Source: Ahaetulla prasina
Lineage: Eukaryota; Chordata; Lepidosauria; Squamata; Colubridae
Assembly: GCF_028640845.1 (NCBI RefSeq)
Contig: NC_080540.1
Span: 98,822,061-98,886,060 of the forward strand
Direction of reading: 5' to 3'
Length of the DNA stretch: 64,000 nucleotides
The position numbers and the translations under genes were made by a program. Positions 32,270-43,794 of the stretch are shown here, piece after piece. The stretch's first letter is position 1, and every line of letters starts with the position of its first letter. The notes under the pieces are model-generated. The model saw nothing but the letters and a program-made list of their open reading frames with translations, was not told the DNA's origin and ran no database searches.

Positions 32270-32770
32270 AACAGAACCTGTTGATTGGAGCTGTTGTTTC
32301 TTTATTATATAAAATAAATTATTCATTTCAAATATATCCATAGTATTTACTTACCTGTCCACCACTATTTTGTTGGATTCATTATATGTTTGCAGATTCC
32401 TGGGAGAGAAACCACTCTGATTATTTCCCTAAAAACCAGAAAAATGATCTAAAACTTTTTTTAAAGCCCGGGGCATTAAGAGCAGGGATGACTGGGAGGT
32501 AAACTTTAAAATGATCATCCTTATTCTCACTCGTAAGTCCCAGGACCACCTCTGACCTCCAAGGTACCTTTATGCAAACTTTTTTTTTTTTTTGCCATGA
32601 GAGCATCAAATCATATCACAAGACAGCTTGGTTTTCACGGCACTTCATTCTACATTTTCGTTTATAGCGCATGTACAGACATGTGAAGTAGTAACTGGGT
32701 GAGCTTCTCTGCAGCACTATTGTTCCCAACAATTGGCCCTTGTATCATGACATCTCTCTCCAGTGCACAA
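32270..32770. other. No recognisable feature
   Basis: Intronic sequence with a T run at 32580-32593; nothing else identified. Confidence 0.4.
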
Positions 32771-32771
32771 G

Positions 32772-32836
32772 TTGGGTAGATTTAGCAAGACCACTGTAAA
32801 CAGGTATGCAACAGTGGTCTTGCTAAATCTACCCAA
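32772..32836. repeat. Perfect 26-bp inverted repeat (hairpin)
   Basis: Arm 32772-32797 begins TTGGGTAGATTTAGC and arm 32811-32836 is its exact reverse complement, ending GCTAAATCTACCCAA. A 13-base loop separates them. It matches no MITE end elsewhere in the window and has no visible target duplication. Confidence 0.9.
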
Positions 32837-33268
32837 AATGGGCTGAAATTCATTGGTGTGATTTCAAGGTGTCTAGGGTCATAAATGGAATCTGATTATG
32901 TCTGCATGCAGGCCCACATGTTCCTCGTACTCTTAGAGTAAGCCAGGTAGTCCCAGTTTGAGAATTAGGGTTTCATAGTTCTGTTCCTCAGCTCTTAGAT
33001 CATACACTGATGAATATATAAATCATCATTCTGCAGAGCATTAAAACTGGGTAAGTTAATAAGAGGTGGCATGGTACAGCCACAACACTTTCATCTTCAT
33101 AATTAAGTTTTTTAAGCTTTTGCACAGTAGACATTTCTGGAGAGCATGTGATGGGACTTTAAAGACTCCTGATTGAATCAGTGGAGATGCTGCCAAGTTT
33201 CTTCAGCGTCTTATTCCTATACAAGGGAAAACAATGATAAATACAGATCTGCAGTAGATGTACCCTAT

Positions 33269-33352
33269 CTTCACATGTGTACAGATTGATATCAGAAGCA
33301 TTGACATTACCTTCACATGTGTACAGAAAGATATCAGAAGCATTGACGTTAC
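33269..33352. repeat. 42-bp tandem duplication
   Basis: CTTCACATGTGTACAG...GCATTGACATTAC is repeated directly (33269-33310, 33311-33352) with three differences. Confidence 0.9.
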
Positions 33353-33499
33353 CTTGTTCTGTATAGGAAGAAAGGCATTTGGTTAAAGCCAAAATATATA
33401 TGTCCTGTTTGCCAAGTGCTTGATCAGAATGAAGTATAAATCATCTAAAGATGCAACCCTTGATGATTTAGTATCTAGTATTCTGATGTTTTAATGTAA

Positions 33500-33985
33500 A
33501 ATTATGGGCTTAATTGATAAACTTAAAAAGACTTGTCAGATGTTACATTTTTTCTATCCTGCTCTATGGAGTAGAGAGTTCTCTGGTCTCTGCCAGAAAG
33601 CCACTTGAAGAGACTAGAAGCATTTGAAATGTGGATTTACAGATGGCTGTTGTATAAGCTGGGTTGACAAAATCAGAAATGAGGTGATAAGCCTCCTGGG
33701 AAAGCCAAGGAAAATCATCAAAACCATTAAAAGGCAAAAGTTAAGAATACTTTGGAGATGTGATGCGATACCCGGAAAAATACAGCATACTTCACTTAAT
33801 CCTCCAGGGAAAGTTTGAAGGCAAATGAGGTCCAGGCAGAAGAACATCATGGCTTCAAAATCTAAGGAACTGGTTTGGACAAAACTCAGCGGCATTTTTT
33901 TGTGCAGCTGTTGATAAAAATAGGATCGCCAACATGATCGCCAATGTCCGATGACAGATATGGCCCAAGAAGAAGAAGAAGAAGA
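33500..33985 (+). pseudogene. RTE-clade LINE 3' fragment
   Basis: Plus-strand pieces in shifting frames read SWVDKIRNEV, GKPRKIIKTIKRQKL, PEKYSILHLILQGKFEGK, RRTSWLQNLRNWFGQNSA and DKNRIANMIANVR*, matching the C-terminal part of RTE-type reverse transcriptases. A run of AAG trinucleotides closes the copy (33969-33985). BovB, common in squamates, belongs to this clade, but the subfamily is not settled. Confidence 0.75.
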
Positions 33986-34088
33986 GACTTTTATAATCCA
34001 TCTCTACATCATTTTTAAAAAAGTAATGTTATAAATAGTTTCTGTACTGGATAGGCTGCTAACTGGGGATTTGGCTCATTTTCTAAAG

Positions 34089-34222
34089 CAAGGGTGTCCA
34101 AACTTGGCAACTTTAAGACTTGTGGACTTCCTACTCCCAGAATTCCTCAGCCAGCAACCGGCTGAGGAATTCTGGGAGTTGAGGTCCACAAGTCTTAAAG
34201 TTGCCAAGTTTGGACATCCCTG
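34089..34222. repeat. Palindromic hAT MITE
   Basis: Ends are CAAGGGTGTCCAAACTTGG and CCAAGTTTGGACATCCCTG, with the centre CAGCCAGCAACCGGCTGAGG. Flanks TTCTAAAG and TTCTAAGG agree at 7 of 8 positions. Confidence 0.85.
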
Positions 34223-34549
34223 TTCTAAGGTGTCATTCACTAACTGGAGACTTCCAGAGCTACACTGTGTGCATGTCACAAGGAATCAGGGAGTCTATTT
34301 TTATTTGTTCTGACCTAATTTTGATTATGACTGTAAATGTTTTATTAGCATGGAACTTAAAGATACAGATACAAATAAAAGCATATAGATTTCTAGCCCA
34401 CAACTATCCCTATAGTCATAGAAGAAGCTAGCAGATTCAATTTCTCCTGACAATAGAGATCCCAACTGTAATGGCGCTATATGGAATTCCAAATAGTGAT
34501 GATGATAATGGAAAAAAACTAACACAAATTAAAAAAATGTTTTATTTAT

Positions 34550-34915
34550 AAGATTTGCATAACAATAAAAACTCTGAACTATAAAAACCATAACATTGTT
34601 AAATACAACCAAAATCTAGTACCTCAGTCATCCTATTGTGGTGCCCCAGCAACCAACACCAATGTCACTCACTCTATCCCAGCACCTGGTTAAAAATCCA
34701 GGTCTTGATGGCCTTCCAGAAGGCTATAAGAGTGGGGGCCTGGTGGATTGCTACTAAGATGTTCCATGAGTAAAGGGAGTCTCAGGAAAGTCCTGCTTCA
34801 GAGATCCCATGAGATGGCAACATTTTCAGGAGGAGACCTGGTGCTTGCCTACCCTATCCAATCTGATACTCTCAGGGAGAGTATCTTGCAAATAACCTGA
34901 TTCTATGCCAGACAG
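34550..34915 (-). repeat. Decayed CR1/L2-group LINE fragment
   Basis: The antisense includes GGTTAAAAATCCAGGTCTTG and GGCCTTCCAGAAGGC, recalling the C-terminal KxWLF region of L2/CR1-group ORFs. No continuous frame remains. Confidence 0.45.
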
Positions 34916-35009
34916 AGCTTTAGTTTAGTTTAGTGTCATTGTACCTCATGCAATGAAATTAAATGCTATCTTCAGTGTACATTATAACAATAAAAATAAA
35001 ACACAAACA

Positions 35010-35300
35010 CCAGGGCCTCTGGTGGCTCTACAGACTAATGGAGTCTGTTATTAACACAGCTGCTTGCAATTACTGCAAGTTCAAGTCCCACCAGGCCCAA
35101 GGTTGACACAGTCTTCCATCCTTTATAAGGTAGGTAAAATGAGGACCCAGATTGTTGGGGGCAATAAAAGTTGACATTGTATATAATATACAAATGGATG
35201 AGACTATTGCTTAACACAATGTAAGCCGCCCTGAGTCTTCGGAGAAGGGTGGGATATAAATTCAAATAATAATAATAATAATAACAACAACAACAACAAC
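35010..35300 (+). repeat. tRNA-headed SINE with CR1/L2-type tail, plus strand
   Basis: Same family as 32005: GGGCCTCTGGTGGCTC head, CAAGTTCAAGTCCCACC B-box region, GCCGCCCTGAGTCTTCGGAG tail, then ATA and ACA triplet runs. It is inserted in the 3'UTR of the Rex1-like LINE. Confidence 0.85.
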
Positions 35301-35410
35301 ATCCTTCACATTCTATACAATTGAATTGAAAACCCAGTATTGAATTAATATTGCACTATACAGCAGAATTCACTATAGTTACTGCCCTGGGATAGAAGCT
35401 GTTTTTCAGC

Positions 35411-35724
35411 CTATTAGTCGATTGAAAGGTCGACAGTTCAGCAGTTCGAATCCCTAGTGCCGTGTAATGGGGTGAGCTTGCCATTACTTGCCCCAACTTC
35501 TGCCAACCTACCAGTTTGAAAGCACGTAAAAAATGCAAGTAGAAAAATAGGGACCACTTTGGTGGGAAGGTAACAGCGTGGTGTGCACCTTTGGCGTTTA
35601 GTCATGCTGGCCACATGACCACGGAGACGTCTTCAGACAGCAGTGGCTCTTCGGCTTTGAGCACCGCCCCCTAGAGTTGGGAAACGTCTAGCATATATGT
35701 GCAAGGGGAACCTTTACCTTTACC
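35411..35724 (+). repeat. Sauria-type SINE (tRNA head, BovB-like tail), 5'-truncated
   Basis: Contains the CAGTTCGAATCCCTAG B-box region, GCAAGTAGAAAAATAGGGAC, GGCCACATGACCACGGAGAC and GCATATATGTGCAAGGGGAA, and ends CCTTTACCTTTACC. This body and tail are the known hallmark of Sauria SINEs, which borrow the BovB 3' end. The head is incomplete. It interrupts the coding part of the Rex1-like LINE. Confidence 0.8.
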
Positions 35725-36501
35725 ATCTGCCAGATGGGTAATAGTTAAAAAAATGGGTGCCCAGGATGAGATGGATCTTTAAGAATGTTTTGAACTTTCT
35801 TAAGGCAGCGGGAGCTATAAAGCTCTTCCCAAGAGGGGAGAGGGCAACCAATGATCCTCTGGGCAATGACGTTAACCCCCTTACGTGCTGTCCTATCTGC
35901 CAGTGTGCAATTGGCAAACATACACAGGTGCAGCAAGTTAAAATACTCTCTATGGTGCAGCGGTAGAAGGCTACCAGCAGTTTTTCATTCAGCTGTTGTT
36001 TCCTGAGAAGTCTCAGGTAGTATAATCTCTGCTGCACCAATGCTGCAATGTGAGTGCCCCAGGTCAGGTCCTCTTTTATGATAACACACAGAAACTTAAA
36101 ACTAGATTCTTGAAACCTATCAGAATTTCTCTCTGCCTGATATATCAAAGATAATCAAGGTGGGGTAACCTTGAGTTTCTTTTTCACCGCCTCCACTTTC
36201 TCTGAGTTGAGCTGGTATTTACATAATTGCTCTTGCATTCCTTCTTCAAGGTTATGTCCACATAGTTCTAGCTTTACAATTTTTTTTTATAAAAGTGACT
36301 AAACAATAACTCAAAAACATTTCTATTATTTCTAGGATTCTCAAAAAATTGTTTTTCAGTAAGATGGAGAAGAGGTAAACTAGTGACTAGCCTTAGGTAT
36401 ACCTGTCCCCTTACAAAACAATCTCTAACAGTAAAGACAGCGTTGGTCAGTTTTAGCACATTGGGCCAGTATACCACAAACTCAACTTTTGCTCAAGAAT
36501 G

Positions 36502-36740
36502 CAGGTAGTCATTATCTTACAGCTGTTTGTTTAACAATGATCCAGAATTATGATGGCCATCCAAAATATGGCATTAGTATCCCAACGGTCATGTGTTCTT
36601 GATCTGGATGCTTGGCAACCTGTTTGCACTTGGCGGTGGCTGCCAAATGCCCTGGAATCATGTGATCGCTATTTGCAATCTTTTCTGCCAGCTGCCCTAG
36701 AAAGTCAATGGGGAAGCCAGCGGTGAAAGTTGTAAGATGC
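36502..36740. repeat. TA-MITE fragment, GGTAGTCCTC family
   Basis: Left end CAGGTAGTCATTATCTTAC, then GGTCATGTGTTCTTG and GTCAATGGGGAAGCCAGC. The right half is missing. Confidence 0.5.
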
Positions 36741-37255
36741 TACTGCCTGCTGATAGGATTTCCTCTCGAATCTGGGGGCTGGCAGAAACAACTGCCTGTC
36801 AAGGGGAAGTGAACTCTTTCGATAGGGTGAGAAATGGAGCTGAAATCCTGAAGATATTCAGTTGTGGTTCTTGCACCCTGGTTAAAGAGTTTCCTTCGGT
36901 GCACAGAGGGGAACTGGCCTCTTTCAGCAGGCAGCTCTATCGGCCAACCCCCAGGGATGAGACGGAGCCAAAATCCAAACAGAGAGGTAGCATGATAAAG
37001 GAGTGCAGGATGCCTCAGGCGGACTTGGGAAGCCTGGTACAGGCCACACAAAAGTGCCTCTTTGTTCAGGGACTGAAAATCCTACTTGGATTTTGTCAAG
37101 GAGGATTTTCATTTCCCGAGTGGATCTTCCTAGGATTTCTCCCACCTCTGAGGCACCCTGTGCTTCTTACCTGGGACTGCGTCTGCTTAATGACTCTTGA
37201 AATCATTTAATGGCCACAACTGGTGCCAGGATTGTGTTTGTTGAATTGGAGTCAC
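36741..37255. other. No recognisable feature
   Basis: Open frames of 100-157 codons occur on both strands but show no domain, splice border or known repeat. Confidence 0.35.
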
Positions 37256-37263
37256 ATGGGCAT

Positions 37264-37326
37264 GGAAAGGAAAGGAAAGGAAAGGAAAGGAAAGGAAAGG
37301 AAAGGAAAGGAAAGGAAAGGAAAGGA
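37264..37326. repeat. GGAAA pentamer microsatellite
   Basis: About twelve perfect GGAAA units. Confidence 0.95.
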
Positions 37327-37675
37327 AGCTAAAATGAAAGTACACATCAGGATATATATCAAGCGAGAGATGGATCATATTTTTAAATTTTTTAATCATT
37401 TTATATGTTAACTTCTTTATAGAATCACTTTTCATGAGATGGGCAGCCATATACATTTGATGAATAAATAAATGATCAGCTAGCACAGAAATGATTGTAG
37501 TTGGCATATTAACTATAATTGAAGCAACTCTGATTTAGGAATCTGCAATTCCATCCGAAACAGGCTTCAACTTAATCCCTGACTCTTGTCTTGTCTTTTC
37601 CAACAGCAGCATTAGACAACAGAGTACTTACTAATTGTCTGGAGTTAGGCAGTAGGGAGCAGTAATGTGTATCAT

Positions 37676-37773
37676 CAGAATATTATTAATATTCTGTGGC
37701 TTAGGGGCTAGGACGTTGAGCTTGTCAATCAAAAGGTCGGCAGCTCAGTGGTTCGAATCCCAGAATATTATTA
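37676..37773 (+). repeat. Tailless SINE head with 13-bp target duplication
   Basis: A 72-bp insert (37689-37760) holds only the tRNA-like head of the Sauria-type SINE: GTGGCTTAGGGGCTAGGACG, then GTCGGCAGCTCAGTGG and GGTTCGAATCC. It is flanked by perfect CAGAATATTATTA copies (37676-37688, 37761-37773). The BovB-like body and tail are absent. Confidence 0.85.
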
Positions 37774-37774
37774 G

Positions 37775-38520
37775 ATCCCACTTTGAAACTTTGAATGAAC
37801 TTCTCCAGTAGTTTTAAATAGATGTTAGGAGACAAGGTAGATCCCATGAATGGTCAATGATTTACATGAGAAATTGCAGTTCCCTAATAGTACCATCCAA
37901 GTACATCCTGATAGAAAGGACCAGAACCACTCAAATTAGAAACTATTTCTCTGGAAACCAGTCCTATTTTTAGACAAGTATGCATCTAATAACATCAAAA
38001 TTTATGTCTTTGGTCATCTTTAGCTAAGTGTTTCAAATTTGGTTAGCTATTTGGTCAAATTATAAGGCTGTAATTTTAAGCTTCTTATTTAATTCTTTGG
38101 TCATATGCACTTGATGGTCCTTTGAAGACTATGTGGAAATTATAACTGATACAGAATGCAACTGCATGTGCAGTTTTGGGTACCCCTCAGTTTGCCGATA
38201 GATATGATCAGGTACTGCTTTTTGCTATTGCAAGTTACAATTGAATATAAATTTCTGTGCTATGAAAGGACTTCAGTATTAAGAATGAAATGTAGACATA
38301 AAACCAATGCCTATATATAGAACATACAATATCTTCTTTTTTCCTTATTACCTATAGCAATTCTTGCTTTTTAAAATCCTGACAACATATACATAGACCT
38401 ACCTACAGGTCATCTGGTAACTATCTTAGGTTGTGACATAAAAGATATTTATTTACCTTTTTATATTTATGTTAAATATACATATTTATATTTATTTTCA
38501 GCTGCATTGTTTTGGTATAT
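37775..38520. other. No recognisable feature
   Basis: AT-rich intronic DNA without a named repeat. Confidence 0.4.
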
Positions 38521-38531
38521 TTGATCTAGAG

Positions 38532-38883
38532 CAGGGGTGTCAAACCCGAGGTCTGCAGGCCAGATGCGGCCCGCGTGGTGCTTAGGTCGGGCCCGTGGGG
38601 CCGCCCTGGAGACAGCAAAGGACCCGCCCACAGTGCCTGTGCCAACGAAAATGGAGTGGCCCTCCTGAGCTCCGTTTTCGCTGGCAGAGAGTTGAAGGAG
38701 GCCATCCCAGCTGAAACCACAGATTGGGAGCCCGTTTTCGCTGGCAAAGTACTCGGGCCACAACAGGCACCCCCAACATGAGTGACATCAAGCTAGCCAT
38801 GCCCACCCTGGCTACCCCACCCATCCACAAGGCAAACACAACCCTGATGGCGGCCCTCAATGAAATCAAGTTTGACACTCCTG
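38532..38883. repeat. hAT MITE, 'GTGTCAAAC' family, perfect target duplication
   Basis: Ends are CAGGGGTGTCAAACCCG and AAGTTTGACACTCCTG, flanked by perfect ATCTAGAG (38524-38531, 38884-38891). The interior repeats CGTTTTCGCTGGCA twice. Open frames inside are incidental. Confidence 0.9.
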
Positions 38884-39021
38884 ATCTAGAGTCTTGAAAA
38901 CAGGATCAACATTATTGTATTGGCTATGTTCACAGCAATCTTAAACAAGTATTTTTAAGATCATGTTTTTTGGACAAATTATAACGGTCTGGTTTCTACA
39001 TTGATGCAAATACATAATTTT

Positions 39022-39272
39022 TTTTGTTTTGTTTTTACATTTATATCCCGCCCTTCTCCGAAGACTCAGGGCGGCTTACAGTGTATAAGGCAATAGTCTC
39101 ATTCTATTTGTATATTTTTACAAAGTCAACTTATTGCCCCCCCAACAATCTGGGTCCTCATTTTACCTACCTTATAAAGGATGGAAGGCTGAGTCAACCT
39201 TGGGCCGGGCTTGAACCTGCAGTAATTGCAGGCTGCTGTGTTCTAATAACAGGCTTCTTTACAGCCTGAGCT
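39022..39272 (-). repeat. tRNA-headed SINE with CR1/L2-type tail, minus strand
   Basis: Same arrangement as 32005: TTTATATCCCGCCCTTCTCC, CAACTTATTGCCCCCCCAAC, CAGTAATTGCAGGCTGC and a slightly shortened head. Confidence 0.85.
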
Positions 39273-39722
39273 GTAAATTTTTGCTTTCAAAATCTATTAA
39301 AGTTCTGTTAAACTAAAAGAAATATATGAAATATATGAATCTCTGTTTCCTGGCTGATATGAATGAGTAGAAGACTCTGGATTTTAGATGAAACCCTATG
39401 TCCTAGCATTCACAGTGTTTAAGATTCTGCTTAAAGCAGGTGGGTTGGAAGCACCTTTTGGTGATTTATTAAAGCACCCATGTCTTTTTCAGAAACAGAA
39501 ATCCAACTATTTAGTGGAATCCTGTATGGTTGCAAATAATTTCATAGATTCAAGGACCAGAAGCATGAAAGCAAGTGCCTTTCCAGGTTCATGAATCCAG
39601 TTCTACTTTGTCTTGAAACTAATCATTATCTTCGTTCTCCAACAACAACACATTCTTTTTAATTTTAACCAAATGGATTCATAATTCTTAATTGCCACAA
39701 TGCTTACTGAAATCATCTATGG

Positions 39723-39856
39723 CAGACCTGTCAAACTGGCAGCCCTCAAGCCAGATATGGCCCGCAGTGTCCATGCCCACCCCAGCTCCGCAAAGGCAAA
39801 AGATGTTGCGATACATCATGATCCGGCCTGTGACGTAATCGAGTTTGACACCCCTG
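39723..39856. repeat. hAT MITE, GTGTCAAAC family, short copy
   Basis: Ends are CAGACCTGTCAAACTGG and GAGTTTGACACCCCTG. Flanks ATCTATGG and ATCTATAG agree at 7 of 8 positions. Confidence 0.85.
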
Positions 39857-39864
39857 ATCTATAG

Positions 39865-40655
39865 TATGTCACTAATAGTGTATGCAAAGCATAATGTGCT
39901 TTCTTCACTGGAAATCAAGTAGAATAGTTATTCATACACATGGATGCGAAAATAGTGAGGAAAGATCTGTGTGAACCTTCCACCTCACACGGATGTTTTA
40001 ATGATTTGCACAGATGCCTCATTCATACTCCTTCACATTGTTATCACAATTATTGCACTCTTCATTTGAATACTTTGCACAATGCTATTTATAATTATTG
40101 TACAAAGCAAGAATTGTTTGCGCAATATAAAAAAAAAAACAATTTGCAAGAACTGAGTACAGTGGTTTCCTATTATACAATAGTCTTTTAAGCAACCCAG
40201 AAATTATTTGGTTGACTTGGGATTTTGGGAGTAGTATTCCACTGTTGCTGGAGGGCACAAAGTTGCGAAAACTGTCTGTACCTAACTGCATTTAACATCA
40301 TTTTGAGAAATGTATTTGCACTGTTGAAAGAATAAGAATACTAAGACTGCGCAGCTTGCTTGACTAGGTACTCTTTGTTGAGTTGTTGAAATTGTTTTCA
40401 GGACATGCAAAATTGGAAATGGATTAATGTTAGGGCATGTCAATCAAAAGACGAAGATATGGTATATAAAGGTTTTTATAATAATAAAGGCCTCAAAGTA
40501 ATGATGAGGGAGTTAGAGTGCATTGCTTTCTAAGAAGGGGTGTGTGTGTATGTGTCAAATATCCTTAGAAAATATATCAAGCTATCAAAGGCAGAATAGA
40601 GTATTGTTATAGGAGTCATTTTGTCAGAATCTAACAATATGACCGTGAGTTGAGC
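39865..40655. other. No recognisable feature
   Basis: AT-rich intronic DNA; no exon or named repeat. Confidence 0.4.
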
Positions 40656-40659
40656 AGAC

Positions 40660-40758
40660 CATGGCCATAAATTCAAGGACTGGTCATAATTACCATTCAT
40701 TCAGCATCATGAGTTCAAAAAATCACTGAATAAGTGATCAGTAGTCAAGGGCCACCTG
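40660..40758. repeat. TA-MITE right-end fragment
   Basis: GGTCATAATTACCATTCATT and AGTCAAGGGCCACCTG, followed by TA. Confidence 0.55.
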
Positions 40759-41084
40759 TACAACTACTGCTTGCTGTGTTGAGACCTTCATTAAAGTAAT
40801 CTATGAGGAAATTTTGGAATGCTATTTTTTCTATATCAGAAAAATATTAATGACTTTCAGTGGCAATATTTGGCACAAATGTAAATCAGATGCAGGAATA
40901 TGTTGTTACCCACCCAAATAAAATGCTTAGGGTAACTGATACAATGAAAAAAATCAGGGAGGCATGCAAAAGAGGTTCTAATAGGATCAAGAAATCAAAC
41001 TTGTGGAATATAGATGTTTATACTTTAGAACATTTGATATTGGAGCTGATCAGAAAGAAGACAATCCTAGATTGACGAACATTT

Positions 41085-41385
41085 TTTTTTTTTAAATTTA
41101 TTTATTTATTTATTTTATTTGATTTTTATACCGCCCTTCTCCCGAAGGTCTCAGGGCGGTGTACAGGCATAATAAAACCGACAATACAATATACAAGTTT
41201 AAAATACGATTTAAAAAACTTATTTTAAATTAGCCCAATGATTAAAATTTACCATACTAAGAAAACCCCGTTTAAAATTAATAAATTTAAACATTAAAAT
41301 CCCAATTTAAGCCAGCCCTGCGCGGATAAAAAGATGAGTCTTGAGTTCGCGACGAAATGTCCGAAGGTCGGGTATTTGGCGTAAA
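41085..41385 (-). mobile_element. CR1/L2-group LINE 3' end, minus strand
   Basis: An ATTT tetramer run is followed by ACCGCCCTTCTCCCGAAGG...AGGGCGGTGTACAG, the 3' stem of the LINE at 8519, then 3'UTR and the last codons (complement of CCTGCGCGGATAAAAAGATG), cut off near 41385. Confidence 0.85.
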
Positions 41386-41389
41386 TATT

Positions 41390-42360
41390 TTTAGATTATT
41401 AGGTATTTTCAGATTATGACTGCAATTGGAAGTAGAATTTTGGTTGCAAAGCAGAATGGTTGGGAAATACAACATTACATGACCACATTGCCTATAACAA
41501 CAGTAGTCCTGGTTGCCATCGTGACCTCAGGACAGCATGGGTCATTAAGAAAGGATTTCACATGAGTATGAGTTAGGAAGAGATGGGAATCCTAGGCAAG
41601 CAGGCAACTCAGTGCATGTGGGTAGGTACCATGAGCAGACACTGTGGAGGGTGGTGAGTGGATGCCATGATAGGTGAAAAATCATTGGGAGCAGGAATGA
41701 TTTGCAACCACATATGTTGCTATTTAACATCAGGCAGTCACTAAATGAATGGTCATGTGAAAGTATATGAGAAAGACTTTGGGAGACTGGGCCAAGGGAC
41801 AGAATAGCTCTCAGCTGGATAATATGTGGGGCAAGAGGTTTACCCAGTAAAATAGAGCTAGTCTCTCTAGTTTACTGGGCTATAAAGGAGATGAGGGGGA
41901 GAGATTGTACTTTCAGAAGCAAGATTCTGTCAATGTAGTATTACAATAATGTGGAATTAGCTTATCTGGTGGTGGTTTATCTCATGTGACTGACAGATCA
42001 TAACCCAAGGATTACCAGTAATCTTGAGTGGTAACTGTGGCCTAATGTAAGACATAAGTCTTGTGAAACCAATAGGAATCAGTGACCATATTATTGTTAA
42101 ATTGAGCATACATGTGGGTGGGAAGTAGCTGATGGAACCTATTACTGCACAGTTACATTTTATTACAAAAGGGAAATTTCCAAAATGTAAAGGGGATTGA
42201 TAAAAAATACTGAAATGTTTAATCAAGAAAGACATCCCCCCCCCCATAATGCGTGCACAATTCTATGCTAAAGGAGGACAAAAGAAAAAAGTATTAATTA
42301 TCAGCAATAACATACCTACTGGTATGTAATACGTAACAAGCAGAATCACAGTTATAGCAT
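41390..42360. other. No recognisable feature
   Basis: Intronic DNA. Bases 41690-41760 may be a scrap of the TA-MITE family (CAGGCAGTCACTAAATGAAT). Confidence 0.35.
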
Positions 42361-42368
42361 TATCATAT

Positions 42369-42525
42369 AGATGCTGGCCACATCGTGGAAACGTCTTCGG
42401 ACAGCGCTGGCTCAAAGGCCTCAAAATGGAGATGAGCATCACCGCCTATAGCGAAATCTGTAGGGACTTTTATAGTTAGGGATGACACAGCGAAATCTGT
42501 AGGGACTTTTATAGTTAGGGATGGA
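42369..42525 (+). repeat. Sauria SINE body scrap with a 39-bp tandem duplication
   Basis: GCTGGCCACATCGTGGAAAC, GTCTTCGGACAGCGCTGGCT and GGAGATGAGCATCACCGCC match the SINE body. The sequence AGCGAAATCTGTAGGGAC plus TTTTATAGTTAGGGATG follows and is repeated directly (42450-42484, 42489-42523). Confidence 0.75.
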
Positions 42526-42815
42526 TGCCTATGTTTAGAATGTAAGAACCTAATCTAAAGACCAGATGATTTTTTCTAAGAAAGCTGTAAAATATAACAA
42601 ACTTTTCTTTGGTAAACAGAACTTGCTATAATAAGAGAACAAAAAAAAGAGCACTAACTTTGGCATAAGCATTTTAAGGTGAGCATAAGGAATTATAAAA
42701 TTGAGCAGATGGTAAGTACCATTCCAGGAAGCAAATATAACTTATTTAAATATATCTTTTATCTTCTTCACAAGAAATGTTTAGAATGCTGTGGGAGTCT
42801 TGCACAGAAAAATAA

Positions 42816-43130
42816 ATGTGGAAACAGGGAGATATTCTACCTCAAAACATCAAATTAAAGAGTCATCCAATGAAACTGGCTAATCTCTTCCAATCAGTTA
42901 AATCACAGTGCTCAATTCACCTATTAAAATATGATGATAGCCACAAACTGGATGTCATTAAAGGGAGACTGGATACATTCATGAAGGACACAACTGACAA
43001 GACTATTGGTCTTAAAGAATTCGTGTTACATTGGGATTGGAGCGGCATTCCTCAAATTGCTGATTGCAAGAGAATATTAGCAAGAGACAGGAATCTGGTC
43101 AGGGAGAATATTTCTGTTTTACATCCCTAA
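42816..43130 (+). other. Unidentified 104-codon open frame, probably a decayed retroelement
   Basis: The translation contains KYDDSHKLDVIKGRLDTFMK, DTTDKTIGLKEFVLHWDWSG and ends CKRILARDRNLVRENISVLHP. The closing ARDRxLxRE pattern recalls the C-termini of LINE ORFs, but the rest is not recognised. AATAAA lies at 43208-43213. No splice borders in phase with the transporter are visible. It could be a retroelement or processed-pseudogene remnant. Confidence 0.3.
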
Positions 43131-43139
43131 CTTTTGAGC

Positions 43140-43790
43140 TGGCCTGCCTCATCCCTCACCCCTTGAAATCCCCGCCCTCTTGGTTCCCAGCAGCTGCTGC
43201 ATGCCATTAATAAATGACTCCAGAGGGATATTTTACTGAAACGATCTGCACACATTAAAAATAGTATTGTAAAATACTGTCAAGTTTATATCTGCTTACA
43301 TTTGCTCTACATGCTTCTCACTATATATATATGTAGAATTCGCTGGTAAATATCCCTTTAAAATAATGCTTTGAACCAGTGATACACAAAAACAGTTTAC
43401 ATTGGACATGTCCTCCTTCCCGTTCACCCCAAAACAATATTGTTTAAAGTAGATTGGAGGACCTACCAATCTTATTCCAAAAATTTGGAGTCCAGCCTGA
43501 GCGGCCTTGCTTTTTATTTTTGAGTTTTTGGGATGCTGCACTCACAGAGATCAAAGTCATAAAGTTTGAGACTTTGTGCCCTCAAGAAATAAAAGAAGTG
43601 GGTTTGCTTAAATAATGTCATAATCAATTATGGTTCACTCTCATTCACTTATGGCTTGATTCAAGCAATCTCAGCAGATGGTTTTCCTGGCTCAGAAATT
43701 TTCTAATAAGTCCTGTGATTCCATTTTCCTTTTTCTTTAACCATGAGATTGGACAAAATTAAGATACACTTAGCAAACACTAGAAGGTAT
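43140..43790. other. No recognisable feature
   Basis: Intronic DNA without a named repeat. Confidence 0.4.
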
Positions 43791-43794
43791 GAGT

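Larger units (their letters stand above)
34918..36260 (-). pseudogene. Rex1-like LINE, split by two SINEs
   Basis: The minus strand from about 36150 to 35725 encodes SSFKFLCVIIKEDLTWGTHI, YYLRLLRKQQLNEKLLVAFY, CTIESILT and, in the alternative frame, AQRIIGCPLPSWEELYSSR and DPSHPGHPFF. The final part NRLKNSFYPRAVTIVN is at 35356-35412, beyond the inserted Sauria SINE. The 3'UTR continues to a TTTAG pentamer run at 34918-34934 and is split again by the SINE at 35010. Frameshifts show it is dead. It resembles the copies at 52027 and 60646 but is more diverged. Confidence 0.75.

Noticed and set aside
36737..37210. 157-codon plus-strand open frame
   Set aside because: No domain, no splice borders and comparable open frames on the other strand; chance seems the best explanation.
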